Positions 34,145 through 44,121 of a stretch of DNA of 64,000 nt are shown here, in pieces; the stretch's first letter is position 1; each line of letters opens with the position of its first letter. The notes beneath the pieces were generated by a model, which saw only the letters and a list, made by a program, of their open reading frames with translations, was not told the DNA's origin and ran no database searches. Origin of the DNA: Paraburkholderia ginsengisoli NBRC 100965 (lineage in GTDB: Bacteria > Pseudomonadota > Gammaproteobacteria > Burkholderiales > Burkholderiaceae); contig NZ_BBJF01000024.1 in the NCBI RefSeq assembly GCF_000739735.1, positions 62,001 through 126,000 of the forward strand. The letters are read 5' to 3'. A program made the translations under genes and the position numbers.

Positions 34145-34872
34145 GAGTCACTTCCAAAAACGGGCTCGAAAACAAGCCCCGATACCTAGTCGAAATCAGA
34201 GAGCTGGACTGTGGCGGAGGAAATCGGCTGAGGCGAAAACACCACGCGTGCCAGGAAGACAGGACAACCAGGCATGCGTCCCTTTTTGCCGCATTCACCA
34301 GGGACAGTATGGGTGTGAACGCGTGTTCCAATTCGCGGAAAAGGCCTGTTTCTGCCGTCTATCCGGCGTTTCAGGCTGCCGGAAGCGGCGAACAGGCGAA
34401 GATTTGCGAGGCATTGCACCACTGCTCCGGCGCACAGTTTATCAGCGTTAAATTCATTGCGTATTTTGAATTCCTATATTTAACCGCACCCCATTTAAAA
34501 CCGGTCAGAGTTACTTGAATATGATTTTATTTAAATGCCTACCGGCGCCGGGTTAAATAAGAAATAGCCGTCAAACGAGCGTGCGATTTTTCTTTGTGTC
34601 CAAAGGAAGGCGCAGCCGATGCCGGTCGATTTGTGAACGAGGGGAAGGTGCGGGACCGGCTCGACCTTATTTCGAGGCCGCCGGCGCAGCGGCGTGGAGT
34701 CACGCCGCGGAAGTCGTTACGTCAGGGCTGATGAGCGACGGGCCTCTGGGGGCCCGTTCGCATCATCGCCACTTCTCTCAGGTCCTACGATTTTTACTGT
34801 CGATGCAGATCCCCATCGATGGCCGTCCTCTGCTCTCCTTTGCTATCCGGCCCTCGCATTTCTTCCACCGGC
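34145..34872. other. 728-base stretch without a convincing gene
   Basis: The gap contains an AT-rich block at about 34440-34580, much poorer in G and C than either side, and a small hairpin ACGGGCC/GGCCCGT at 34738-34757. Frames here are short and unlike any protein I know. The FtsH-like promoter should be near 34145-34330. The AT-rich block could be a binding region for a silencing protein or a scar of foreign DNA. Confidence 0.35.
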
Positions 34873-35157
34873 TCAGGCGGCCGTGTGCCGCTTCGCGCCG
34901 ATCCGCGCATCGCTGGCCAGCCGCTCCAGCAGCCTCGCCGTTCGCGTTCGCTGACTCGCGATCAGCTCGTGCGTCTCTTCCAATGCGCGGACCCGCTTTT
35001 CCCAATACTCATGGTCGAACGCATGCAGCACGTCCGCTGCGTGTCCTCGCGAGACGTACTCGACCATGTTCTCGATATGTTCCAACTGGCTGTCCACCAG
35101 ATTGGCCGGACGCCGCCCGCCGCTTTGCGCGGTCGGTTGCTTGCTCGTGCCGCTCAT
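34873..35157 (-). CDS. Small helical protein of unknown function
   Basis: A 94-residue protein with a disordered first 18 residues and then two amphipathic helices (NLVDSQLEHIENMVEYVSRGHAADVLH and EYWEKRVRALEETHELIASQRTRTARLLERL) that could form a coiled-coil hairpin. Trp and Tyr are kept in HAFDHEYWEKR. There is no signal peptide. The ribosome binding site is weak, but the helical periodicity argues for a real gene. It has no close neighbour on its strand. I do not recognise a family. Confidence 0.6.
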   Translation of the reverse strand: MSGTSKQPTAQSGGRRPANLVDSQLEHIENMVEYVSRGHAADVLHAFDHEYWEKRVRALEETHELIASQRTRTARLLERLASDARIGAKRHTAA

Positions 35158-35455
35158 CTTTCACACCCCGTGTATGCCTGTCGGCAAAGTGTGGACTTCG
35201 CTTCCGTTGCGCCATGCCTGGCTGGCCGGCGCTTTGCTGCGCAGTGGCGGTTTCCCGACAGGGCAAGCGACGCCATCGGCGGCACCCTCGGTGAAAGCGA
35301 CCTGCAATCTAATCGTGCGACGATATCCCAAGTTGCCTGGGACGCTTTACCATACGTCTCAATATTGGCCGCGCGGCGCAAAAAAACTCCGTTTGCCCAG
35401 CCGCTCGCCGCCGTTCCGTCGCCGAACCGCCCTATTTGCCTGCCGCAACGGATTC
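35158..35455. other. Gap upstream of the AraC-type gene
   Basis: The AraC frame stays open back to 35066, but residues encoded here have no similarity to the family, so this 298-base stretch is treated as non-coding. It should carry the promoters of two divergent genes. Confidence 0.35.
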
Positions 35456-36493
35456 ATGAACCATCGTTCACTCCCGCCGCATCTGGCCGCGGCAACCGCC
35501 GCCGATTCGCGCTCGATCATGTCGACGAGCCGTTTCAGCACGCGCGGACTCGCGGCCAGCGAGCAGTTCCTCGCGTGGCGTCAGCGCGTGGGACATGTGG
35601 TCGACGCGCCGCCGTCGAAGGAGCAACTTGCCGGCGGCTTTCACGGGGAAATCGATCTGTATGCGGTCGGCGGCATGATGCTGACGGACTGCCGCACCGA
35701 TCAGATGCGGCTGGAACGCTCGGTGGCGCGCGTGTCCACGGATCAGCGGCGCGATTACGTGTTCCAGTTGTTCGTCGAGGGCGAGGTCGGCCACGTGACC
35801 GGCATGCGCAGGAAGCGCAGCGATCCGGGCTCGGTGCAAGGCATCGTCGCGTTCGATCTGAACCAGCCGTTTCGCGCCGAACGCCCCAGGTGCCGCCTGC
35901 TGAGCCTCTTCGTGCCGGCGACGTTGGTCGACGAGGGCTTGCGCGATGGCGCCGGGATTCACGGCCGCATCGTCCAGAAAGAGGCGCCGCTGGCCGGCCT
36001 CCTGCTCGACCACCTGGCGGCGCTCGCGCGCGACATCCCGCTGCTCGATCCAGCCGCCGCAACCGACGCGCTGCACGCGGGCGCGCAATTGCTGGTCGCC
36101 GCGTTCCGCAAGGCCGCGCATCTGAGCGGCGCGGACCGCGCCGCGCTGCAAGCCGCGCTGATGGGACAAGTGCGCCGCCACGTCGAAGCCAACCTGCATC
36201 AGCCTGACCTCACGCCGACCAGCGTGGTTCAGGCGCTGCAACTGAAGCGCGCGACGATCTATCGCTGGTTCGAGCACGAGGGCGGGCTCGGCGCTTATAT
36301 CCGCAATCGCCGGTTGCGCGAAGCTGCCGACGAGCTGGTCCGTTTCCCGCAGCGCCAGGTGGCGGAGATCGCTTACGGACTCGGGTTCAAAAGCCCATCC
36401 GATTTCAACCGCGCGTTTCGCCGCGCGTTCGACCTGAGTCCGCAGGATCTGCGCGCCTGCGCGCTGGACTTGCAGCGTCGCGAGCCGGCGTAG
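35456..36493 (+). CDS. AraC-family regulator (AraC-binding-like N-terminal domain)
   Basis: A 345-residue regulator from the ATG at 35456; an ATG at 35519 is an alternative, and neither has a clear ribosome binding site. The N-terminal part matches the AraC-binding-like domain (RLERSVARVSTDQRRDYVFQLFVEGEVG). The C-terminal 100 residues hold the two helix-turn-helix units (LTPTSVVQALQLKRATIYRWFE and QVAEIAYGLGFKSPSDFNRAF) ending in LSPQDLR. A strong hairpin at 36706-36733 separates it from the convergent DHFR-like gene. Target and ligand unknown. Confidence 0.9.
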   Translation: MNHRSLPPHLAAATAADSRSIMSTSRFSTRGLAASEQFLAWRQRVGHVVDAPPSKEQLAGGFHGEIDLYAVGGMMLTDCRTDQMRLERSVARVSTDQRRDYVFQLFVEGEVGHVTGMRRKRSDPGSVQGIVAFDLNQPFRAERPRCRLLSLFVPATLVDEGLRDGAGIHGRIVQKEAPLAGLLLDHLAALARDIPLLDPAAATDALHAGAQLLVAAFRKAAHLSGADRAALQAALMGQVRRHVEANLHQPDLTPTSVVQALQLKRATIYRWFEHEGGLGAYIRNRRLREAADELVRFPQRQVAEIAYGLGFKSPSDFNRAFRRAFDLSPQDLRACALDLQRREPA

Positions 36494-36705
36494 CTGTTGG
36501 GGTTCATGTAGCGCTGAGGTCGCTTGACCGGTTGTCGCGGAGGTTCAGGCCGCCGCGTTCGTGGCAATTCGAACTGGCGATGCGTTGAACAGAGAGGTGT
36601 CCATCGCGATCTGCCGATCTGCCGCGCGTGGTCTCGTGACGCGACCGCGGAATCCAGCAGAAGACGTGGGTGCTTCCATCAATGAAGCTCCCCTAACGGG
36701 CAGTT

Positions 36706-36733
36706 CAGCGGAGGCGCGGCAGCGCCTCCGCTG
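36706..36733. terminator. Bidirectional hairpin between araC-type and DHFR-like genes
   Basis: A perfect 12-bp stem (CAGCGGAGGCGC at 36706-36717 with GCGCCTCCGCTG at 36722-36733) closed by the loop GGCA. It lies 213 bases past the AraC stop and 18 bases past the DHFR-like stop. There is no T-run. Confidence 0.65.
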
Positions 36734-36750
36734 CAATACGTTGTCAGGCG

Positions 36751-37410
36751 TCACTCACCGTGCCCTTTGCGCCGGAGTACAACATGGGTGGCTTTCTCCG
36801 ATGCAACGAACTGAACGCATTCGTATCCCTGAGCGCGTGCGTCAATCCCCTCGAACAGTCGCTCTCCCCCGCCCAGCAGGACCGGCGAAATAGCGACGTG
36901 CAACTCGTCGATGAGGCCCGCCCGAAGATACTGCTGGATAGTGTCAGCCCCGCCGCCAATGCGCACGTCCATTCCGTTGGCTGCGTCGCGCGCCCGCTCA
37001 AGCGCCTCGTGAATACCGCCTGTGACGAAGTAGAACGTCGTTCCGCCTTCCATCTGGATAGGTGCGCGCGCGTGATGAGTCAAGATGAAAGTTGGAACGT
37101 GATAGGGCGGGCTGTCCCCCCACCATCCTTTCCAGTTCATGTCGGGCCAGGGACCACGAATCGGGCCGAACATGTTTCTTCCGAGAATCCAGGCGCCAAC
37201 ATTCTTGAAGCCCCGCGCGGCGAAGTCGTCATCGATCCCTGTTGTGCCACCGTCGGCGCCAAAGAGCATCCGTTGGAACGTGCGTGTCGGGATTAACCAC
37301 TGATGCAAATCAGTCCCGCCCACGCCGAGCGGATTCCTGATGTCCTGATCCGGACCAGCTCCGTATCCGTCAAGCGAGATGGTAAAGCCCTCAACTCGGA
37401 CGCGTGTCAT
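36751..37410 (-). CDS. Dihydrofolate-reductase-like (RibD C-terminal) family protein
   Basis: A 219-residue protein of the RibD_C/DHFR-like family: an N-terminal strand TRVRVEGFTISLDGYGAG, the conserved GAWILGRNMF with GPWPDMNWKGWWG, the nucleotide-binding stretch MDVRIGGGADTIQQYLRAGLIDELHVAISPVLLGGGERLF, and a short end. Members are NADPH-dependent reductases of mostly unknown substrate, often found as accessory genes under AraC- or TetR-type control. It stands alone between two regulators. No folate-pathway gene is nearby, so a role in folate synthesis is unlikely. Confidence 0.88.
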   Translation of the reverse strand: MTRVRVEGFTISLDGYGAGPDQDIRNPLGVGGTDLHQWLIPTRTFQRMLFGADGGTTGIDDDFAARGFKNVGAWILGRNMFGPIRGPWPDMNWKGWWGDSPPYHVPTFILTHHARAPIQMEGGTTFYFVTGGIHEALERARDAANGMDVRIGGGADTIQQYLRAGLIDELHVAISPVLLGGGERLFEGIDARAQGYECVQFVASEKATHVVLRRKGHGE

Positions 37411-37561
37411 TTCATGCCCTCCTTTCGTTTGACGTCAGACGGGATGTCAACTGCAAGACGTGCGGCTTATATCTGTCACTGCGGGATGCATGGCCATGAT
37501 AAAACGCCTGTGCCGACGCCGCCGAATACCGTTCTCGACAGATTCTCCGTCCCGGCGGGCA

Positions 37562-38395
37562 TCATCCGTCCGTCGAAACGGTGGTCGCCTCCCACGCACC
37601 GATTTCAACGTTCAATGCCGACAACTTGTCTCGAACGAGCCCGAGCGCGTCGCTACCGAGCAATAGATGTGTGGGCGGATGATCCGCTGCCATGACGGCC
37701 AGCATCGCGCGCGCCGCTTTCCGGGGATCTCCCGATTGCTTGCCGCTTTTTTCCTCGCGGGCCTGGCGGATAGGATTGAAGATATCGTCGTAATCCGAGA
37801 TCGAGCGGGGGGTGCGCGTCATCGAGCGACCTGCCCAGTCGGTGCGAAATGAGCCCGGCGCCAGGGCCGTTACGGCAATACCGAAGGGCTTGACCTCTTT
37901 GCCGAGTGCCTCGGAGATGCCCTCCAACGCAAACTTGCTCCCACAGTAATAAGCGATTCCCGGCATGGTGATGTAGCCGCCCATCGACGTGATATTCAGA
38001 ATGTGGCCGCGGCGGCGCTGACGCATGAACGGCAGCACGGCCTTCATCATGGCGACCGCGCCAAATACATTCACATCGAACTGCTGGCGCATTTCCGAGA
38101 GCGGCGATTCCTCCATGATGCCCTCGTGGCCGTAGCCGGCATTGTTGACCAGCACATCGATTGGTCCAATGTCAGCCTCGATTTCCGCCACGACGCCGTC
38201 GATCGCGTCGAAGTCGGTCACGTCGAGCACACGCCCCCAGGCGGCATGCTCGGATAGGGACTCGAATTCACGCTTTGCCTGCGCGCTTCTCACCGTGCCG
38301 ACGACCTTGTGACCCACCGCCAGCGCTTCCTGTGCGAGTGCGCGGCCAAAACCGCTGCTAACGCCGGTGATGAGTAGAGTTTTGCTCGATGCCAT
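37562..38395 (-). CDS. Short-chain dehydrogenase/reductase
   Basis: A 277-residue classical SDR. The cofactor motif is TGVSSGFGRALA; NNAGYG follows; the catalytic residues are Ser in NITSMGG, and Tyr and Lys in YYCGSKFALEG. The arginines after the cofactor loop (TVRSAQAKR) suggest NADP. It lacks a C-terminal dimer extension typical of steroid enzymes. It diverges from the AraC gene at 38490 with a 94-base gap, a common pairing in which the AraC protein activates the SDR gene. Substrate unknown. Confidence 0.93.
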   Translation of the reverse strand: MASSKTLLITGVSSGFGRALAQEALAVGHKVVGTVRSAQAKREFESLSEHAAWGRVLDVTDFDAIDGVVAEIEADIGPIDVLVNNAGYGHEGIMEESPLSEMRQQFDVNVFGAVAMMKAVLPFMRQRRRGHILNITSMGGYITMPGIAYYCGSKFALEGISEALGKEVKPFGIAVTALAPGSFRTDWAGRSMTRTPRSISDYDDIFNPIRQAREEKSGKQSGDPRKAARAMLAVMAADHPPTHLLLGSDALGLVRDKLSALNVEIGAWEATTVSTDG

Positions 38396-38489
38396 TGAAG
38401 CTTCTCCCGGATGTCGATTGGAGAGTGCATGCTAATCTGATGGACGAGCCAAGCTAAGCGGAATTCCGCTGATTTTCTTGCATAAAACT

Positions 38490-39461
38490 ATGAACACGTC
38501 ACGCGCTTCCACCCAGCCTCCGGCTTTATCCTCGCAAAGCCAGAAACGCATGGTTGCCCTGCTGCACGCGTTGGCGCCCGACGAGGGCTACAACCTGACC
38601 GCACTCCCAAGCGTTCGCATCTTGCGGTCGAACCGGGCGCTATCGCGCACCCCGGTTCTGTACGACCCAGGTATCGTGATCGTCTGCCAGGGCCGCAAGC
38701 GAGGTTATTTCGGCGATCGGCTCTACCTGTACGACGAGCGTCACTATCTGGCGGTGTCCGTGCCAGTGCCGTTCAGCATGGAGACCGACGCAACCGAGGA
38801 GCGCCCACTGCTCGCGCTGTATTTGCACCTCGATTTCGCATTGGCCGCCGAACTTGCGGAGCGGATCGACCGCGAAGGCGTGGCGCGGCGCGCACCAGCA
38901 CCTCAGAGCATGATGTCGACGCCGATGGATGACGCGATGCAAGCGTCCGTGCTGCGCTTTCTCGAGGCGATGCATCGGCCGCTCGAAGCCGCTGTGTTGG
39001 GCGCAGGGCTGCTGCGTGAACTGTATTTCCGGGTGCTGACCGGCGCCCAGGGAAGCTCGTTGCGCGAGGCCTTGGCGATGCGAGGACAGTTCGGGCAGAT
39101 AGGCCGCTCACTCCGCGTGATTCATGCAAGCTATGCGCAGCCTCTCGACGTAAAGCAACTGGCCCACGAAGCGGGTATGAGCATCCCGAGTTTCCACAGC
39201 CACTTCAAGGCCATTACGCAGGTGTCGCCGATGCAATACGTGAAGTCGACCCGCCTTCATCAGGCTCGCCTGTTAATGGTGCGCGAGGCGTTGACCGCAG
39301 AGGCCGCGGGACACGCGGTGGGTTACACGAGCCCGTCTCAGTTCAGCAGGGAATTCAAGCGTCTGTTTGGCTTGACGCCGGCCGCAGAGGCTAAGCGTAT
39401 GCGTGAGAGCTTCGCAATCCCCGCAGCATTCGCTGATACGGCTTATGTCTCGTCGCACTGA
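38490..39461 (+). CDS. AraC-family regulator with AraC_N domain
   Basis: A 323-residue protein starting at the ATG at 38490 (a TTG at 38478 extends the frame). The N-terminal half is the AraC_N type (LRSNRALSRTPVLYDPGIVIVCQGRKRGYFGDRLYLYD, then YLAVSVPVPFSME). The C-terminal part has the usual pair of helix-turn-helix motifs (LDVKQLAHEAGMSIPSFHSHFK and AAGHAVGYTSPSQFSREFKRLFG). This subgroup is usually found beside a divergent oxidoreductase gene, as here with the SDR at 37562-38395, which is its likely target. Confidence 0.93.
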   Translation: MNTSRASTQPPALSSQSQKRMVALLHALAPDEGYNLTALPSVRILRSNRALSRTPVLYDPGIVIVCQGRKRGYFGDRLYLYDERHYLAVSVPVPFSMETDATEERPLLALYLHLDFALAAELAERIDREGVARRAPAPQSMMSTPMDDAMQASVLRFLEAMHRPLEAAVLGAGLLRELYFRVLTGAQGSSLREALAMRGQFGQIGRSLRVIHASYAQPLDVKQLAHEAGMSIPSFHSHFKAITQVSPMQYVKSTRLHQARLLMVREALTAEAAGHAVGYTSPSQFSREFKRLFGLTPAAEAKRMRESFAIPAAFADTAYVSSH

Positions 39462-39886
39462 ATTGCGCGCGGTTCGATTTGATCGCAGATCGGTGATCGG
39501 ACATCCACGAATGTGCGTCTCGACGGCGAGAAGCAGGCGCCCACAACATCGTCATGGCGGACGGATACCGGCCGATCAGTGTCGCTAACGTGGTTCGTCC
39601 GACCAGGACATCAATGCTTTGCGCGAGAAGGGTCGTTCATATCGGCCACTCAATCCTGAGAGGCGATCGAACTCCGACTAGCCCGGCTTCCTTTACAGAA
39701 CTGCGTGCTCGCAGCCGCGCGTGGCGACCGTTTTTGGGGTCGCTTGTGTTTGGTCTGGATACGCTAGGTTTAGACGAATCTCGACATTGCCGTGTGCTAC
39801 TTTCCCTACACGGGCGCACGCGGCCGGGCCCGGTTTGCCTCCCCTATGTTGGCCCATCGTTTTGCCCTCACGCAGAAAGGTGACCT
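39462..39886. other. 425-base gap before the FHA-like gene
   Basis: No gene is recognised; open frames in both directions look like chance. It presumably contains the promoter for the FHA-like pseudogene. No strong hairpin seen. Confidence 0.35.
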
Positions 39887-42257
39887 ATGAGCCATGCTGC
39901 CAGATCTGCGCGCGTCAAGCGCGCGGCCCGCCGCCGCCCGATCCGAAACACCTGGCTCGCGGTAGGCCTCTCGCTGCCAGGGCTGTTTGCCGAACAGCCA
40001 AGTTTCGCGGCGGGAATCCTGCCACAAGGCGGCCATTATGTCGCGGGTTCGGGAAGCATCGCCCAGCACGGTGCGAACCTGAGCATCACGCAATCCGGCT
40101 CGCGGGGCATCATCGAGTGGAACAGTTTTTCGATCGGATCGGGCCACAAGGTGTCGATCGACAACGGCACGGGCGCCACACTCAATCGCGTGACCGGTAA
40201 CGATCTCTCGGCGATCTATGGCTCGCTGACGGGCACCGGCAGTGTCTATCTTGTCAATCCGAATGGCGTGCTCATCGGACCAGGCGGCGTGGTGTCGACG
40301 GGCACGCGCTTCGTCGCTTCGACACTGGATGTCTCCAACAATGATTTTCTCAATCCCCCTCTGTACGGTGGAGCGTCGTACACAGGCAGTTCTACGGCGA
40401 ATGTGGTCAATCTCGGCAAGATCAGTTCGTCGGGCGGGGACGTCTTTCTCATATCGGCCAACGAGGTCAAGAACTCAGGGAAAATCGATGCGCCGAACGG
40501 CAATGCCGAACTCGCCGTGGGTCGTAAGGTGTCGTTATCCGACGGCAAGTATCAGCAGGTCTTCGTGGACGTGGGAAGCGGCGGCACGGTGACGAACTCA
40601 GGCGCCGTGCAGGCGGCGCTGATCAACCTGCAAGCGGCCGACGGCAATATCTTCGCGCTTGCGGGCCGTTCAGCCGCGCTGCGGGCCACAGGCACTGCGA
40701 CGCGCAACGGCCACGTGTGGCTCGTCGCGAACACGGTCGACCAGGCCGGCAACCTCGTCGCCGGCAATGTCGATGCGAGCGGGGCGCGGATCAGTGCGCG
40801 CAATGCGGACGGCAGCGGCGGCATCGTTGATATGGCGGGCGGGAGCGTCAAGGTCGGTGGCGCAGATGTTCAGGCGAAAGCGTGGAATATCACCGCCGGA
40901 GATTTCAACCGCCGATGCCAGCACGGCCAGCGCCCTCGTCGCAAGTCTGAGCCGTGGCGCGTCGATCACCGTGGACGCGATCGGCGCCGACGGCAAGTAT
41001 GGTGCGAACGGCGAGGGAGACATCGCGGTGCAGTCGAGCGTGCGCTGGCAAGGGGCCGCGTCGCTGACGCTCAATGCGGCGCACTCGCTGACTATCGCAC
41101 CGCAGGCGAACATCGCCAATACGGGCGCCGGCTCTCTCACGCTGTCCGCCGATAGTCACGGATTTGACAACGGCGGCAGCGTGCTCAATCTCGGCACGGT
41201 CGACTGGTCACGTAGTACGGGTATCGTCGTGGCGCTTTACGACAGGAACGGCAGCTACACGCGTGGCGACGTCCGCACCAACCCATCCTGGAGCCCTACG
41301 CCGTTCAGCGGGCTCGTGACGCAGTTCACGGCTTATCAGCTTGTGAACTCCATGGCAGATCTGAGCGCGGTGAATAACAACCTCGCCGGGAATTACGCAT
41401 TCGGTGCCGGGGGGCTGGAATTCGCGGCTGCGCCGGCTTTCAGCGGCATCGGCACCGCAGCGAATCCGTTCACCGGCCAGTTCGACGGCATGGGGCATCT
41501 CCCTGCGGATTTGAATCTCTCGGCCAATACCGGCCTCTTTGGCGCAATCGGCAAAACCGGCGTCGTGCGAAATTTCACGCTCGCGGATGGCACCGCGACC
41601 TCCTCGGGAGGAGCGGTCGGACTGCTAGCCGCTATTAACTGGGGGTATATGGTCAATGACGGCGCAACGGGCACCATCACTGCCATCGGCAACACGGGCA
41701 CGGTGGCCGGCGGGCTCGTCGGCGAGAACTTCGGACGCATCGAGCAGTCGTGGACTGGCGTGAACATCCATGGCGCGGGCCAGATAGGCGGACTCGCCGG
41801 CCTCAACAACGGTTCCATCGACAAGTCTTATGCGCTCGGTTCGGTCACAGCCGGCGCGCAAAGCACAGTCGGCGGCCTTGTCGGTACGAACAACGGCGCG
41901 ATCTCCCGATCGTATGCGCAAGAACCCTTGAACGGCAGCGCGATAGCCGTCGGAGGGCTAGTTGGCAGCAATACGGGCTCCATCAGTGAATCGTATGCCT
42001 GGTCCCATCTCCCGGTTGGCGCGAACTCGACGACGGGCGGCATCGCGGGCACGAACAGCGGCTCGATTGCCGCGAACGTGTTCTGGAACAGCGAGACGTC
42101 AGGAGCGTTGGCGGGCGTCGGCTCGGGCACGTCGGTGGCCGCCTCGAGCGGACTCACGGAAGCGCAGTTGAGGGACCCGGCGAGCTTCGGCCCAACGTGG
42201 GATTTCACCGCGACCGGCACGTGGGTGGCCGGTTCGTTGCCGACGCTGCACTGGTAG
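39887..42257 (+). pseudogene. Frameshifted FHA-type exoprotein (TpsA-like secretion domain plus GLUG repeats)
   Basis: Frame 1 (39887 to about 40905) gives an extended signal peptide ending SFAAG, then a haemagglutination-activity domain (GIIEWNSFSIGSGHKVSIDNG, SVYLVNPNGVLIGPGGVVSTG). At about 40901-40907 the meaningful reading moves to another frame, which continues as STADASTASALVASLSRGAS and runs to 42257 with five GLUG-type repeats (GGLVGENFGRIEQSW, GGLAGLNNGSIDKSYALG and so on). Reading GATTTCAACC as GATTTCTCAACC would restore one frame, so loss of a TC unit is the simplest cause. A single gene would encode about 790 residues of a two-partner-secreted surface protein. No TpsB transporter gene is nearby. 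Ribosome binding site AAAGGTG. Non-functional unless the frameshift is programmed, reversible or a sequencing error. Confidence 0.85.
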
Positions 42258-42420
42258 GCCTGACGCGAAATGGGGGCGCCGCTAGCAGCAGCGGCGAGCG
42301 CGGGCGCGGGCAGAAACGGACGTATGGGTAATCGTCGGATCAAGGTTCAGCCGGGCCGGTTTGCGTCGGAATATCGATCGACGAAACAGATGGAGAGCCC
42401 GGCTCAATGCTGGCGTGGGT

Positions 42421-43212
42421 CTAGAAGGCGCTCTTTATGACGCCTCCGTCGGCCCGCAACGCAGCTCCCGTCGTCGCCGACGAAAGCGGACTGGCGATAT
42501 AGGCCACGAGCGACGCGATTTCCTGCGGCGAACTAAATCGCTTGATGAGCGACGTGGGACGTGCCTTCTCGAAGAACTCCTTTTCGAACGCTTCAAACGA
42601 TTTGCCGTCGGCCTTTGCGAGGTTCTCCACGAATTCACTCGCTCCCCGCGATTTCGTCGGCCCCGGCAGCACGCTATTGACTGTAATGCCCGTGCCGGCA
42701 ACGGCTTCGGCGAGTCCCCGTGAAACCGCCAGCTGCGCGGTTTTGGTCATCCCGTAATGGATCATTTCAGCTGGAATCTGCACCCCGCTTTCGCTCGAAA
42801 TGAAAATGATGCGCCCCCAGTTGGCCTGCCTCATCGCGGGCAAAAAGAGGCGAGCGAGGCGTACCCCACTCAAGACATTGACGTCGAAGAACCGCTGCCA
42901 GTCCGCGTCGGGAATCTCTTCGAACGGCTTGGGCTCGAAGATGCCCAGGTTGTTGACCAGAATTTCCACGCCCGGATAGCGTCGCGCGAGTTCTTCTGCT
43001 GAAGCGGCCGTACTGAGATCGCCCGCAAATCCCCGCACGTCGCTGCCCGTTTCCGCTTTCAGCTGCGCGACTACGTCATCCACAGATGACTGGGAGCGGC
43101 CGTTCACGATCACACGAGCGCCCTCCTGTGCCAACGTACGGGCGATAGCGTGACCGATGCCTGCCGTGCTGCCGCTCACGAGCGCGAGTTTGCCTGTCAG
43201 ATCCAGGTCCAT
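42421..43212 (-). CDS. Short-chain dehydrogenase/reductase
   Basis: A 263-residue SDR from the ATG at 43212 (MDLDLTGKLALVSG); the frame opens further upstream without similarity. The cofactor motif is SGSTAGIGHAIA; NNLGIF replaces the usual NNAG; the catalytic residues are Ser in ISSESGVQ, and Tyr and Lys in YGMTKTAQLA. The Asn-Asn-Leu change is also seen in other members of this SDR branch. It follows the SDR at 43286-44050 after 73 bases, so both are likely one operon controlled by the divergent LysR gene at 44189. Substrate unknown. Confidence 0.92.
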   Translation of the reverse strand: MDLDLTGKLALVSGSTAGIGHAIARTLAQEGARVIVNGRSQSSVDDVVAQLKAETGSDVRGFAGDLSTAASAEELARRYPGVEILVNNLGIFEPKPFEEIPDADWQRFFDVNVLSGVRLARLFLPAMRQANWGRIIFISSESGVQIPAEMIHYGMTKTAQLAVSRGLAEAVAGTGITVNSVLPGPTKSRGASEFVENLAKADGKSFEAFEKEFFEKARPTSLIKRFSSPQEIASLVAYIASPLSSATTGAALRADGGVIKSAF

Positions 43213-43285
43213 GAGTGATGTCCTTTCAATGGATAAAGTAGAAATGGCGACAACCGGTCTTGAACGTCGGACGCCGCCAGGAGGT

Positions 43286-44050
43286 TCACGTACGTGTAAT
43301 CGATGCGCCACCATCGACCAGGGAAGCGGTACCGGTCACGAAGGACGAATCGTCCGATGCGAGATACAGCACCGAACGCGCCAGTTCTTCTGGCTTGGCA
43401 ACGCGCTTGAGCGCATGCAGCCCGGTGACGAACGCCTGCGATTCGCTGCTGTCGTTCATGTCGCGATACATCTCCGTGTCCACCGCGCCCGGCAACACCG
43501 CGTTGACGCGCACGCCTTGCGCGCCGTACTCGGCGGCGAGTGCTTGCGTCAAGCCGATCAGTCCGGCTTTGCTCGCCGCGTAAGCCGCGGTGCCGGGAAA
43601 CGCAAACGAGTAACCGACGAACGTCGACGTGAAAATGATAGATCCACCACCTTGCTTCAGCATTTCAGGAATCTGGTGCTTCGCTCCCAGGAAGGCACTG
43701 GTCAGATTGGTCGCAAGCGCGGCGTTCCAGCCAGCTTCGGAGATGCCAGTGGTCGGGCCCATCTCGCCCAGCGTACCGGCGTTGTTGTAGGCGATGTCCA
43801 GACGGCCGAAGCGGCTCACTGCGAGTGCGACCAGCGCCTTCGCAAAGTCCTCCGACTGCACGTCGCCGGCCAGATACGCGGCTTCGCCGCCTTCGCCGAC
43901 GATCTCCGCAGCGAGCTTTTCAAGTTCCGCCGCGCGGCGCGCCGCAATGACTACCTTGGCGCCTTCCTTCGCGAACAGCTTTGCAGTAGCGCGGCCAATT
44001 CCTGCGCTGGCACCCGTCACGATGGCGACTTTTCCTGTCAAGCGTTGCAT
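43286..44050 (-). CDS. Short-chain dehydrogenase/reductase
   Basis: A 254-residue classical SDR: TGASAGIGRATA cofactor motif with ARRAAEL after the second strand (NADP preferred), NNAGTLG, catalytic Ser in TSTFVGYS, YAASKAGLIG for Tyr and Lys, and the C-terminal VTGTASLVDGGASITRT. It is the first gene of a minus-strand pair with the SDR at 42421. A 138-base divergent region separates it from the LysR gene. It shares little beyond family motifs with the adjacent SDR, so this is not a recent duplication. Confidence 0.93.
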   Translation of the reverse strand: MQRLTGKVAIVTGASAGIGRATAKLFAKEGAKVVIAARRAAELEKLAAEIVGEGGEAAYLAGDVQSEDFAKALVALAVSRFGRLDIAYNNAGTLGEMGPTTGISEAGWNAALATNLTSAFLGAKHQIPEMLKQGGGSIIFTSTFVGYSFAFPGTAAYAASKAGLIGLTQALAAEYGAQGVRVNAVLPGAVDTEMYRDMNDSSESQAFVTGLHALKRVAKPEELARSVLYLASDDSSFVTGTASLVDGGASITRT

Positions 44051-44121
44051 GTGTTATCTCCTGATGCATCTGGTCGGCCACTGCCCTATGCCTTGGCCCG
44101 TGAAAGGAATATAGGCTTCAG

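Noticed and set aside
32141..34189. 682-codon plus-strand frame
   Set aside because: It lies antisense to the FtsH-like gene, whose catalytic motifs are complete; the reverse product has no recognisable domain.
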